From positions 50,932-114,931 of the forward strand of contig NZ_JARXHW010000009.1 in assembly GCF_031127805.1 (NCBI RefSeq): DNA of 64,000 bases, in the 5' to 3' direction. The position numbers and the translations under genes were made by a program. This DNA comes from Thalassobacterium maritimum (lineage in GTDB: Bacteria > Verrucomicrobiota > Verrucomicrobiia > Opitutales > Coraliomargaritaceae). Position 1 is the stretch's first letter; the number at the start of each line of letters is the position of its first letter. This document shows, one piece after another, positions 5,991-15,085 of this stretch. A model generated the notes under the pieces. It was not told the DNA's origin. It ran no database searches and was given only the letters and a program-made list of their open reading frames with translations.

Positions 5991-7316
5991 TCACTCCATG
6001 ATGTAAAATAGCAAAAAGATCGCGCCGATGGTATAGGTCATCCAGTGCAGTTGTTTGGCTTTGCCGCTGGTGACGCGTAAGAAGATATAGAGTAGGAAAC
6101 CGATCGCGATGCCGTGGGTGACGCTGAAAAATAGGGGGATGGTGATTGCGGTTAAGATCGCTGTCACGCGTTCGGTGTATTCTTCGTAGGGCACGTGTCG
6201 TAGCCCTTCGCCCATGAGTAGTCCGACAAATATGAGAGCGGGTGCGGTGGCAATGGCGGGAATTGCGGCGATCAATGGATAGCAAAAGAGTGCGATTAAG
6301 AAACAAACGCCGACCACTACGCTGGTAAAGCCTGTGCGGCCGCCTGCTTCGATCCCTGCGGCGGATTCGACATAGGAGGTAGTGGTGGAGGTGCCGAGCA
6401 TTGCACCGCAGACTGTGGCTAGGGCGTCGGCGCTCAGTGCACTGTTGGCTCGAGGTAATTGATCGTTCTCATCTAAGAGCTGGGCGCGGCGGGAGAGCCC
6501 GATGATGGTACCGACAGAGTCGAATAGATCTAGAATCAGCAGGACGAAGAGTACTTGCAGTGATTCGAGGTTGGTGAAGGGGTAGAACCAATCGAGTTGT
6601 AAGAATGTTTCGCCGAGTCCGGAGGGGAGGGCGAATAAGCTCTCGGGCAGGGTGGTCAACATCTCTGGTGCGCCTTCTGTGCTGGCTGGATTGAGTACGA
6701 ATAGGCCGCTGATCGCGAGTGCTAGCATACTGATGATAATCGCGCCTGGCACGCGCCAGACAGTTAAGGTGCAGATGGCAAATAAGCCTCCCAGCCCGAG
6801 TAATACGATGGGGTCGCTAAAATCTCCATGGGTGATGATGGTGGCGGGACTGGCTTCGACCAAACCAGCTGCCTTCAAGCCGAGTAGTGCGATGAAGAAG
6901 CCGATCCCGGCTTGGATACCTACTTGGAGCCCCTTGGGCACGGATTCGATGATCTGTTTGCGAACTCCGGACGCGGAGAGGATGAGGAAGATGATACCGT
7001 TCCAGAAGGTGAGACTCAAGGCGCCTTGCCATGGTATGCCCATGCCTAGCACGATGATGAAGGCGAAGTAGGCGTTGGTCCCCATGCCCGGAGCGAGGGC
7101 GATGGGATAGTTTGACATGAAGGCCATCAGGAAACACCCGATGGCCGCCGCGATGGCAGTTGCCATCATCACAGCTTGCGGGTCCATACCCGCGTTCCCG
7201 AGCAGCATCGGATTGACGACCAGGATGTAAGACATCGCAGCGAAGGTGGTGATGCCGGCGATGAGCTCTGTCTTGAGGTTGGTCTTGTGTTCTCCGAATT
7301 TAAAGAATTTTAGCAT
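5991..7316 (-). CDS. NCS2-family purine permease (AzgA/adenine–guanine–hypoxanthine type)
   Basis: A 441-residue inner-membrane transporter with ~12-14 hydrophobic segments. AzgA-like features are the N-terminal TELIAGITTFAAMSYILVVNP block, the ALAPGMGTNAYF motif (~73-84), the FFIALLGLKAAG helix, DLFDSVGTIIGL (~263-274) and TTSYVESAAGIEAGGRTG (~309-326). These belong to proton-coupled adenine, guanine or hypoxanthine uptake proteins. The length fits the family. It lies 39 bp downstream of the Tsx-like outer-membrane channel on the same strand, giving an outer-plus-inner membrane nucleobase/nucleoside import unit. Which purine it takes cannot be told from the sequence. Confidence 0.9.
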   Translation of the reverse strand: MLKFFKFGEHKTNLKTELIAGITTFAAMSYILVVNPMLLGNAGMDPQAVMMATAIAAAIGCFLMAFMSNYPIALAPGMGTNAYFAFIIVLGMGIPWQGALSLTFWNGIIFLILSASGVRKQIIESVPKGLQVGIQAGIGFFIALLGLKAAGLVEASPATIITHGDFSDPIVLLGLGGLFAICTLTVWRVPGAIIISMLALAISGLFVLNPASTEGAPEMLTTLPESLFALPSGLGETFLQLDWFYPFTNLESLQVLFVLLILDLFDSVGTIIGLSRRAQLLDENDQLPRANSALSADALATVCGAMLGTSTTTSYVESAAGIEAGGRTGFTSVVVGVCFLIALFCYPLIAAIPAIATAPALIFVGLLMGEGLRHVPYEEYTERVTAILTAITIPLFFSVTHGIAIGFLLYIFLRVTSGKAKQLHWMTYTIGAIFLLFYIME

Positions 7317-7355
7317 GTTTGACTGGTTCGAGATTCTTGAGTGCTGTGGCGATGT

Positions 7356-8162
7356 TTAGAAGTGGTATTTGAGCAGGAAGCTGCAGGCGCTTTGATCGGT
7401 TCCGATGGGCAGATCTTTTAAGCCATATTTGTTGCTCCAGTAGTCGTATTCAACACCTACATAGAGGCGTTGTGACTCATTCCATAGTAGTTTGCCCAAG
7501 TTGTATTTGATCTGTGGGTTGATGTGCAGGTTTTCTTCGTAGCCCGAGTTTTCGGATGCGAACACATAGTCAATATAGCCGTCGATGATGATTTCTGATT
7601 GGCCAAATGGGAGGGTGTAGCCGAAGCAAGGTGTCAATTGCCAGCCGCGTGAGTTATTGTTTTGCGGGTCACGATAATAGAGGTTCAGGTGAAAGTAGTC
7701 GAAGCCTGGCAGATCGAGGTCGATGCCGATGCCGTAGAGTAAGCTCTCGACGTCGCCTTCGCCGAATTCATAGGTGGTGGCAACTAACACGTCCTGCACC
7801 GGGCCGAGGCTCCATTCGCGATCTGTGATTTTTCCGAAGCTGAAGCGTGGGGAGAATTCCCCGTAGAAGGCGGACTCTTCGCCATCTGTGTCCAGATAAT
7901 CGAGGTAGTCGATAAATGTGAAGCTGTCGCCAAAGCTCCAGGCACTGACATGCTCGAAGGTGACGGTCTGCTGATCTTCCGCATCGACGCGGTATTTGCC
8001 GCCATAGAGGTAGCTTAGGCTGAAGTCTTGCCACTGGATCCATTGCGGAGCCCAGCTACCAGAGTCTTCCTGAAGGGGAGCCTCTTCCGCCTGCAAATTG
8101 GGCGCAAGCGTGAGCATGCTAACTAGTGTGGATGTTTGAATGAGTCTCTGTAGAGTTTTCAT
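7356..8162 (-). CDS. Tsx-like nucleoside channel, outer membrane
   Basis: The product begins MKTLQRLIQTSTLVSML, a signal peptide probably cut after LQA. It continues as a beta-barrel pattern with WIQWQDFSLSYLYG, SFGDSFTFIDYLD, LYYRDP, GWQLTPCFGY and a C-terminal aromatic residue (…LLKYHF). These match the OmpTsx nucleoside-specific channel family. I chose ATG 8160-8162 because it gives a normal signal peptide; an in-frame ATG 15 nt upstream is possible. It is probably co-transcribed with the purine permease 39 bp downstream and divergent from uraA. Confidence 0.85.
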   Translation of the reverse strand: MKTLQRLIQTSTLVSMLTLAPNLQAEEAPLQEDSGSWAPQWIQWQDFSLSYLYGGKYRVDAEDQQTVTFEHVSAWSFGDSFTFIDYLDYLDTDGEESAFYGEFSPRFSFGKITDREWSLGPVQDVLVATTYEFGEGDVESLLYGIGIDLDLPGFDYFHLNLYYRDPQNNNSRGWQLTPCFGYTLPFGQSEIIIDGYIDYVFASENSGYEENLHINPQIKYNLGKLLWNESQRLYVGVEYDYWSNKYGLKDLPIGTDQSACSFLLKYHF

Positions 8163-8343
8163 GAACAGGCAAAGCATCGAAATCGGGGAGCGAGTCCAAC
8201 GCTATTTCTGCATGTCCTAGAAGTAGTTGAAATGTGAGTGCGATCTATTAGTAGCACGAATCATGCGACAAAACGTGCTTCTCGTTACTTGTTTCGGTTT
8301 TTTTAACTCGCGCGCAGCCATGTGGCACAAATGATTCCGCCCC
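8163..8343. promoter_or_regulatory. Divergent control region between tsx-like gene and uraA
   Basis: The 181-bp gap holds an inverted repeat AGCACG (8253-8258) / CGTGCT (8274-8279) and a T-run near 8300. Because both flanking units handle nucleobases, a shared regulator site is plausible. No recognisable purine riboswitch fold was found. Confidence 0.3.
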
Positions 8344-9594
8344 ATGGCAGCAACCGACTATAAATTTCGCCTGAAAGATAGCATCATTGGCTTACAGTTT
8401 CTTTTTGTGGCCTTTGGCGCGCTGGTGCTAGTGCCCATACTGACTGGCTTAGACCCCAACGTGGCCTTGTTTACGGCAGGCATCGGAACGCTCGCTTTTC
8501 AATGTATCAATCGCAAAAAGGTGCCGCCCATCTTCCTGGCATCGTCTTTTGCCTTTATTGCACCTATTATGTATGGTGTGCAAACCTGGGGGCTGCCGGG
8601 CACATTGTCGGGCCTGATCGCGGCGGGTTTGTTTTATGTTTTAATTAGCTTCTTAGTGCGACTGCGACGTGCGGACTGGTTGCACTATATTCTGCCGCCC
8701 GTGGTGGTGGGGCCCGTGATTATCACCATCGGCCTGATTCTCGCGCCAGTTGCGGTGAATATGGCGATGGGCAAAACGGGGGATGGTAGCGTTGAGCTGG
8801 TGCCTTTGCGGCAGGCGATGTCGATTTCTTTACTTTCACTGATGGTCACGATCGTGGTGATCTTAAAAGGGCGGGGCATGTTCAAGCTACTCCCTGTGCT
8901 GTGCGGCATCGTGGCCGGTTATACGCTTTCGGTTGTGCTGGGAGTGGTGGATTTTGCGGCGGTATCGAGTGCGCCCTTATTTGCGCTGCCTGCATTTACG
9001 GCGCCTGAGTTTAATTTAGAAGCGATCTTGTATATGCTACCGATTGCAATTGCACCTGCGGTCGAGCACCTCGGCGACATTCTCGCGATCAGCAGCGCGA
9101 CTAAGGAAAACTATCTGGAAAAGCCAGGCCTAAAGAATACACTTTTGGGCGATGGTGTGGCCACCTGCCTGGCGGCGTCGATGGGCGGCCCACCCAATAC
9201 GACTTATTCCGAAGTCACCGGGGCGGTTAAAATCACGCAAGCCTTCAATCCAGCCATCATGACTTGGGCGGCACTCTTCGCTATCTTATTGGCATTTGTC
9301 GCGAAGCTGGGCGGTTTATTGGCGACTATCCCTGTGCCCGTGATTGGAGGTGTGTTGATCTTATTGTTCGGAATTATCGCCAGTATCGGCATTCAAACCA
9401 TTGCGGATCACAAGGTCGACTATAACGATTCGCGCAATCTCATCATAAGCTCCGTGATTTTAGTCAGTGCGATTGGTGGGATGAGCTTGGACCTAGGCTT
9501 TGTCTCACTGAGTGGGATCGGGCTCGGTGCGATCTGTGGCATTGCTCTGAATTTGGTGCTGCCGCGCACTCAGCCGAAAAAAGACGAGGCCTAA
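8344..9594 (+). CDS. uraA: Uracil/xanthine permease, UraA-type
   Basis: A 416-residue NCS2-family inner-membrane carrier. It begins YKFRLKDSIIGLQFLFVAFGALVLVPIL and contains the RADWLHYILPPVVVGPVIITIGL block (~110-132). It also carries the family signature VEHLGDILAISSAT (~240-253) and MGGPPNTTYSEVTGAVKIT (~279-297), where the Glu and NTTYSE residues form the base-binding site in UraA. Length and helix number fit. It would import uracil, or less likely xanthine, by proton symport. It is divergent from the nucleoside channel/purine permease pair; its stop lies within a strong hairpin. Confidence 0.9.
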   Translation: MAATDYKFRLKDSIIGLQFLFVAFGALVLVPILTGLDPNVALFTAGIGTLAFQCINRKKVPPIFLASSFAFIAPIMYGVQTWGLPGTLSGLIAAGLFYVLISFLVRLRRADWLHYILPPVVVGPVIITIGLILAPVAVNMAMGKTGDGSVELVPLRQAMSISLLSLMVTIVVILKGRGMFKLLPVLCGIVAGYTLSVVLGVVDFAAVSSAPLFALPAFTAPEFNLEAILYMLPIAIAPAVEHLGDILAISSATKENYLEKPGLKNTLLGDGVATCLAASMGGPPNTTYSEVTGAVKITQAFNPAIMTWAALFAILLAFVAKLGGLLATIPVPVIGGVLILLFGIIASIGIQTIADHKVDYNDSRNLIISSVILVSAIGGMSLDLGFVSLSGIGLGAICGIALNLVLPRTQPKKDEA

Positions 9595-9613
9595 GCTGGT
9601 GAGCTTAGGCCTC
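9586..9613 (+). terminator. 12-bp hairpin at the end of uraA
   Basis: Perfect arms 9586-9597 and 9602-9613 enclose a 4-nt loop. The hairpin includes the uraA stop codon. It has no T-run but is symmetrical, so it may also stop transcripts from the convergent PEP-CTERM gene. Confidence 0.55.
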
Positions 9614-9668
9614 GGGGGTGAAATGTGATTTTGCAGTTGAGTTGTCGTGGCTATGTTTCGTGGGGCGA

Positions 9669-10613
9669 TTACTTGCGGCTACGACGGGCAAGTGTGGCAA
9701 GCAGTGTCAGTCCACCCAGCAGGAGGCCGTAGGCTGATGGTTCAGGCACGACCATTAGAGACCCGCTAAAAGAGTAATTTGCATGTAGGTATGCAGTGGT
9801 ACCATCAATTTCTGTATCTGTTATATAGCTGGCTACTTGAACTGTATCGAAATAGAGCTGAACGAGGCCGCCACCTGCATTGATGTCGTCGATAATTGAT
9901 TGCCCGACATTCAGTGCGTGGCCTCCGAGTCCGCTCGCGAGCGTCGCGGCGGCGGCATCGGAATAGGCCGAAATGCTGTCGTCGTTAGTGTTGATTGTTG
10001 GCCCATAATCAATGATTTCGTAGATATTGGAGTAGCCGAAAGAAATGATCTCGGTGCCAGCGTAAGATAGGACAGCTTCGACTTCGCCTGGGTTGGCAGT
10101 GTACTGTCGATTTTCGATGGTGGAGGATAGGTCGCCAGTCCAGTCCTCGTTGATGGTATCATCGCCCAGATTCCAACTGTCTTGTATGTCGGCACCAACT
10201 TGCCCGAAACTAAGCGTAATATCACTGTAGTTGAGTGAGTTATTCGCCATATAGCTGCTTAGGTTTATCATGAAGGAGGGAGTCGTCGCTTGCGCGGCAC
10301 CCAATTTAGGTCCATCTGGGTTTGTGAGGGGAGATCGATCTAAGCTGGTGATATAGTAGTCCGCGCGCAAATAGGTATTTGGATCGCCGGCATCGAGTGG
10401 AGGGGGCGCGTTTTGAATTACATTGCTGACTTGGTGTCCAGTGTTGGCATGGCCCACTTGTGCATTTCTATAGCCTGTAATGCCGTAGCCGTTGGTGGGG
10501 TTGCCGATCAGGTCGAGTTTGGAGCTAGACTCGGGCGGTAAGGCGAGGGGGAAGGCGAAGACGCTTGTTGTGGTGAGCAGTGCGGCTGCGGTGATCGCGG
10601 TGGTTGTTTTCAT
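9669..10613 (-). CDS. PEP-CTERM sorting domain protein, exported
   Basis: A 314-residue protein with an N-terminal signal peptide (MKTTTAITAAALLTTTSVFAF). The classic C-terminal PEP-CTERM tail is VVPEPSAYGLLLGGLTLLATLARRSRK-like: a VPEP motif, then a hydrophobic helix, then an Arg-rich end. Such proteins are processed by exosortase and usually end in the exopolysaccharide/biofilm matrix. The body is rich in Ser, Thr, Asn and Asp with beta-type patterns and no known enzymatic motif; its specific job is unknown. A full exosortase system is expected elsewhere in the genome. Confidence 0.85.
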   Translation of the reverse strand: MKTTTAITAAALLTTTSVFAFPLALPPESSSKLDLIGNPTNGYGITGYRNAQVGHANTGHQVSNVIQNAPPPLDAGDPNTYLRADYYITSLDRSPLTNPDGPKLGAAQATTPSFMINLSSYMANNSLNYSDITLSFGQVGADIQDSWNLGDDTINEDWTGDLSSTIENRQYTANPGEVEAVLSYAGTEIISFGYSNIYEIIDYGPTINTNDDSISAYSDAAAATLASGLGGHALNVGQSIIDDINAGGGLVQLYFDTVQVASYITDTEIDGTTAYLHANYSFSGSLMVVPEPSAYGLLLGGLTLLATLARRSRK

Positions 10614-10719
10614 ATAGCTGGTAGGTTTAGGTTAGTTTCGGCTTAACGCATAGGTGATTGTGCCCTAATTGTAAATCATAAACCGCTCAGGGGTGAGGTG
10701 GCTATATGCCCTGTTTTAC

Positions 10720-13700
10720 CTATTTTGAATGCTTACGTAACCAGCGTTGGATTTCGTTGAGTCGCTTGATGGGGTCTTTGGCTTTGAGCCGCGGGAAACG
10801 GCTGCCGGACTTTAGGAATTCGCCCGATTTGCCCGGCATGGCGAGCTTGCAGATCAGGCGATCGCCTTCGCTCTCGACGCGGCGCACACCGGCGAGCTCA
10901 GCGAGGATGCGCACTTGGCTGACGGCGATCAGTGCTTCGGTGGGCAGGGGGCGCTTGCCAAAGCGATCGGCTAACTCTTCGGCGATGTTGAGTACGTCTT
11001 CTAGCTTTTCAGCTAAGGCCAGGCGGCGGTAGAAGTCGATGCGCAAGCGGGGCTCGGCGATGTATTCGCTGGGCAAGGAGGCCTCAATTAGCTCGCCTTT
11101 GCGGTTGCCATACTCAGCGTCCTTAATCGCGGCAAAGCTAAAGGAGCCGCTGGTGCTGCGGGCACGGCTGCCGCCCACGCCGGTGGTGATGAAGTCGAGT
11201 TTTACTTCCGCTCGTATGCGGTCGGCTCCCGGATCGCCTTTGAGACGAGCCACGCTCTGTTTGAGTAGTTGGCAATACAGTTCAAAGCCGATGCCGGCGA
11301 TGTGTCCGCTCTGCTGTGAGCCGAGTAGGTTGCCGGCGCCGCGTAATTCCAAGTCGCGCATGGCTATGCGAAAACCGGCTCCTAGCTGGTTGTGTTGTTT
11401 GAGCGCGTTTAAGCGCTTTTGCGCTTGTTCCACAACCGCGGCGTGACGGTGCAATAATAAGTAGGCGTAGGCTTGCCGTTTAAAGCGGCCCACGCGCCCG
11501 CGGATTTGATACAGCTGCGCGAGTCCGAAACGGTCGGCTCCTTCGATGATCAATGTATTGCAATTGGGGATATCGATGCCAGATTCGATGATGGTCGTGC
11601 AGACTAACACGTCGAACTTTCCCGCTACGAATTTCGTCATGATTTTTTCCAGCGCGCCCTCAGTCATCTGTCCGTGGCCGACGGCGACTTTGAGCTTGGG
11701 GTGCATGGCTTCGATCTTAGCGGCGACGCCTAGAATGCTGTCGACTCGGTTGTGTAGGTAAAATACTTGTCCACCGCGATCGGTCTCGGCTTGGATCGCG
11801 GATTTGATTAGCTTTTCATCGTAGCTTTTTACAATGGTTTCGATGGGGCGGCGGTCCACTGGTGGGGTCTCGATCACACTCATAGCCCGTGCGCCTGCCA
11901 TGGCGAGGTAGAGTGTGCGCGGGATCGGTGTGGCACTGAGTGTCAGGATGTCCACATTGCTGCGAAGTTGCTTAATACGCTCTTTTTGTTTCACACCGAA
12001 GCGTTGCTCCTCGTCGACGATTAAAAGGCCGAGATCTTGAAAGATAACGTCTTGGCTAAGCAAGCGATGGGTGCCGATGACGATATCGACCTTACCGGCT
12101 GCGAGGTGTGCGATGCTTTCTTTATTTTGTTTCGTGCTACGAAACCGGCTGATCATGTCGACAATGATCGGGTATTGAGCCATGCGCTCGCAAAAGGTGT
12201 TAAAGTGCTGCTGGCAGAGCACTGTGGTGGGCACTAGCATGGCGACTTGTTTGCCCGCGAGCACCGCTTTGAGGGCCGCGCGAATGGCGACCTCTGTCTT
12301 GCCAAAGCCCACGTCGCCGCAAATCAAGCGATCCATGGCCTCTTCTTTTTCCATGTCTTGCTTGGTGGCTTCGATCGCCGTGAGCTGGTCGGGCGTTTCT
12401 TTAAACGGAAAGGCGGCTTCAAAGTCTTTTTGCCAAGGGTGATCGGGCGGAAATGCAAAGCCGCCTGCTTGGCTGCGGCGGGCATGGAGTTGCAGCATTT
12501 CGGCCGCGTAGTCCAGCGTGGCCAACTCAGCGGCGGCACGAGTCTTGTCCCAGGCGGCGCCACCCACTTTGGCGAGCTTGGGGCTGGACTTGGTGAGGCC
12601 GACGTAGCGGGTGAGTAGGTGCGATTCTTGCAGGGGCACATGCACCGTCATTTGCTCCGCAAACTCGACGGAGATCACCTCTTTGGAGCCACCTTGTATT
12701 TCTAGCTGTGTGAGTCCGCGAAAGAGGCAAACGCCGTGTTGCAAATGCACCAGTGGGTCGCCGTCTGCTAGCTCGGTAAAGTCGAGCAATTGATCCACTT
12801 GAGAAATGGTGGGGCGCGCGCGCGCTTCGTTGCGGTCGACTTTACGGCTGCGTCGTCCGAAATACTCGGTGTCGGTGATGCATACGAATCCCGATCTTGC
12901 ATTCGTTTGAAAGGGGAGGTGGAGCTTTGCCGACGAGTCGCTTGGTCGGAAAATGAAGCCACCTGAGATCGTGCCTTGCACGAACTGGCAGCTAAGCTTT
13001 GCGGTTTTCGTATTTTCTGTGAGTAGTTCTTGGATGCGTTGGGCTTCGCTCTTGCCCGCGGTCGCGAAGACGATGTGAAGCCCCTCTTGCGCCCAGTCTG
13101 CGATTTGGTTCTCAAATTTGTGGCGCGCCTCTTGTTCAGACTCGAAACGGTCATAGCCGATCTGTGCGTGAGCGGTCTGAAAGCGATAGTCGCTGGTCGC
13201 TTCAGAGCGAATCTCCACTCGCTGGGCGGAGCGGAAGAGTGCGGGATCTGTATCCAATTCGCAAATACCAGTGAGCGCGTCACGTTGATTGCGTTGGGCG
13301 AGTACTTGGTAGAATGAACGTAGAGATGCCGCGCTACTTGTCGGCCGAAGCTCAACGTGTTTGCTGTCGCCTCGGTTCAGGGGGAGATGCGAAGTTGGAG
13401 CGGCGTCTTGCGTGGTTTGGGGAGACGTCACTGGCGTGACATCGCTACGGGCAATCGCTAACTTCTCGAATCGGTAGGGGTGCTCGCGCACAAGTGCGGA
13501 GGGGTCTTCGAGTGCCCATTGCACCTCTTCGACGGGAAGGTAGCTGAGTAGTGCGCCTTCGCTGCGCACACTTTGTTCGGAGCCCGCGGCTGGGCTGGCC
13601 GGGGCGGCGGCGATGTGCAGGGCGTTTACTTCGTCGAGTGTGCGCTGACTGGTGGGGTCGAAACTGCGAATGCTCTCGATCTCGTCGCCAAAAAAATCGA

Positions 13701-14262
13701 TGCGGTAGGGGCACTGGGCATCGTAGGGATAGATGTCGATCAGGCCGCCGCGAGTGGCGATTTGCCCGGGTTGTTCGCAGAGTGCTTCCGAGTCGTAGTC
13801 GAACTCGGTGCTGAGCTGGTCGATCAACTCGCGGAAGGGCTGGCTTTGACCGACTTCGAGTGTCAGGCGCCGTTGAGCAAAGTCGGCTTTGGCGGGGCAT
13901 GCGCCCAGCAGAGCTTCGGGGGTGGCTATCAGTAGTCGTCGGTCGGGCGCTGTTTCTAGTAAGGCACTGAGCACCGAAAGTCGGTCGCATATGCGGTCGG
14001 CGCGGCGTTGGGCGTCGATGTCGGGTGGCGGATCTTCGGGGAAGTAGAGGATCTGCAGGGCGGGGCTCGTGCTCGACCATGTGGCAAAACGCTCCACTTC
14101 GGCAGCCAGTTCTTGTGCGCGGCGCGGGTCGGCGACCAAGGCGAGGGTGAGGGAGGCGGGGGATGCGCTTGCGAGTGAGTGCAGCAGCGGTGCACGCGCC
14201 TGTGCGCAAACGCCGTGGTAGAGCGTAGGTGTTGGCGTGGCTGCTTTACTTTGTGCGGGCAC
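10720..14262 (-). CDS. mfd: Transcription-repair coupling factor Mfd
   Basis: The 1,180-residue product has the full Mfd layout: an N-terminal UvrB-like region with degenerate ATPase, the RNA-polymerase-interaction domain (LVHLQHGVCLFRGLTQLEIQG, ~510-530), and the RecG-like translocase with Walker A (CGDVGFGKTEVAIRAALKA). The DEEQRFG box, the LTLSATPIPRTLYLA motif, QIRGRVGR and the C-terminal TRCF domain follow. Mfd removes RNA polymerase stalled at DNA lesions and recruits UvrA, encoded at 49.7-55.5 kb here. It lies 12 bp downstream of rnc and is probably co-transcribed. Confidence 0.96.
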   Translation of the reverse strand: MPAQSKAATPTPTLYHGVCAQARAPLLHSLASASPASLTLALVADPRRAQELAAEVERFATWSSTSPALQILYFPEDPPPDIDAQRRADRICDRLSVLSALLETAPDRRLLIATPEALLGACPAKADFAQRRLTLEVGQSQPFRELIDQLSTEFDYDSEALCEQPGQIATRGGLIDIYPYDAQCPYRIDFFGDEIESIRSFDPTSQRTLDEVNALHIAAAPASPAAGSEQSVRSEGALLSYLPVEEVQWALEDPSALVREHPYRFEKLAIARSDVTPVTSPQTTQDAAPTSHLPLNRGDSKHVELRPTSSAASLRSFYQVLAQRNQRDALTGICELDTDPALFRSAQRVEIRSEATSDYRFQTAHAQIGYDRFESEQEARHKFENQIADWAQEGLHIVFATAGKSEAQRIQELLTENTKTAKLSCQFVQGTISGGFIFRPSDSSAKLHLPFQTNARSGFVCITDTEYFGRRSRKVDRNEARARPTISQVDQLLDFTELADGDPLVHLQHGVCLFRGLTQLEIQGGSKEVISVEFAEQMTVHVPLQESHLLTRYVGLTKSSPKLAKVGGAAWDKTRAAAELATLDYAAEMLQLHARRSQAGGFAFPPDHPWQKDFEAAFPFKETPDQLTAIEATKQDMEKEEAMDRLICGDVGFGKTEVAIRAALKAVLAGKQVAMLVPTTVLCQQHFNTFCERMAQYPIIVDMISRFRSTKQNKESIAHLAAGKVDIVIGTHRLLSQDVIFQDLGLLIVDEEQRFGVKQKERIKQLRSNVDILTLSATPIPRTLYLAMAGARAMSVIETPPVDRRPIETIVKSYDEKLIKSAIQAETDRGGQVFYLHNRVDSILGVAAKIEAMHPKLKVAVGHGQMTEGALEKIMTKFVAGKFDVLVCTTIIESGIDIPNCNTLIIEGADRFGLAQLYQIRGRVGRFKRQAYAYLLLHRHAAVVEQAQKRLNALKQHNQLGAGFRIAMRDLELRGAGNLLGSQQSGHIAGIGFELYCQLLKQSVARLKGDPGADRIRAEVKLDFITTGVGGSRARSTSGSFSFAAIKDAEYGNRKGELIEASLPSEYIAEPRLRIDFYRRLALAEKLEDVLNIAEELADRFGKRPLPTEALIAVSQVRILAELAGVRRVESEGDRLICKLAMPGKSGEFLKSGSRFPRLKAKDPIKRLNEIQRWLRKHSK

Positions 14263-14274
14263 CTGGGACTTCGC

Positions 14275-14952
14275 TTATTTTAAATGTTCGAGAGCCACGG
14301 CGGCGGCTTTAGCTTCGGCGGCTTTTTTAGAGCTGCCTGTGCCACGGCCGAGTTCTTTGCCTCCGAGAAAGACGGCGGCGCTATAGTGACGGTCGTGATC
14401 GGGCCCTGCGGCGGGCAATTCTTGATAACGGGGCACTTCGCCGGCGTGATGCTTTTGCGACCACTCTTGCAGTTTGCCCTTGGGGTTCTGATTGCCCGCG
14501 CTGAGCTCGATCGCGTCGATTTGATCGCCGAAGAGGTGGAGGATCGTTTGGCGTGCGGGGGCGAGGCCGGCGTCGAGGTAGACGGCGCCGATGAGTGCTT
14601 CGAGCGCATCTTCCAACATCGCTTTACTGGGCTCGGCCTGGTGTTGGCGATGGGCGTCGCTAACTTCGAGGTATTTGCCCAGTCCCTTGGATTGTGCCAC
14701 GCGGGCAAGTGATTTGCCATTCACGATGCTGGCGCGGCAGCGATCGAGTGCGCCCTCGTCGGCCTGTGGAAACTTGTTGTAGAGCACTTCCGCGACCACT
14801 AAGTCGAGTACCGCATCGCCGAGGAATTCCAGCCGTTGGTTATCGCCGCTGGCGCGATCGCAGCTCGAGTGCGTGAGCGCGAGTTGCAGCAAGGTCTCAT
14901 CCTGAAAGCTGTGTTGAGAGATCGGTTCGAAGAGTCGGTCGGGCGTGTGCAT
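14275..14952 (-). CDS. rnc: Ribonuclease III
   Basis: The 225-residue protein has the RNase III signature NQRLEFLGDAVLDLVVAE (~38-55) with the catalytic acidic residues. The second acidic cluster is AMLEDALEALIGAVYLDAG (~110-128), and a C-terminal double-stranded RNA-binding domain (PKGKLQEWSQ…GTGSSKKAAEAKAAAVAL) follows. It processes rRNA precursors and structured RNA, which may include the double-stranded hairpins abundant in this genome. It is followed by mfd 12 bp downstream. Confidence 0.95.
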   Translation of the reverse strand: MHTPDRLFEPISQHSFQDETLLQLALTHSSCDRASGDNQRLEFLGDAVLDLVVAEVLYNKFPQADEGALDRCRASIVNGKSLARVAQSKGLGKYLEVSDAHRQHQAEPSKAMLEDALEALIGAVYLDAGLAPARQTILHLFGDQIDAIELSAGNQNPKGKLQEWSQKHHAGEVPRYQELPAAGPDHDRHYSAAVFLGGKELGRGTGSSKKAAEAKAAAVALEHLK

Positions 14953-15085
14953 CTTATGTGAAAAATTTGGAGCTTGTGGGTTTACCGCTTGCGCTGGAGA
15001 GGTCTCTCATGCAGCTTACACCTAGTTCATTTCGGTCCGGCTGCAAATACTGGAATCGCATTTCGCTCTCATTTATACAAATACC

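Noticed and set aside
8163..8343. Purine riboswitch before the uptake genes
   Set aside because: No conserved three-way junction text could be identified; only a short inverted repeat is present.
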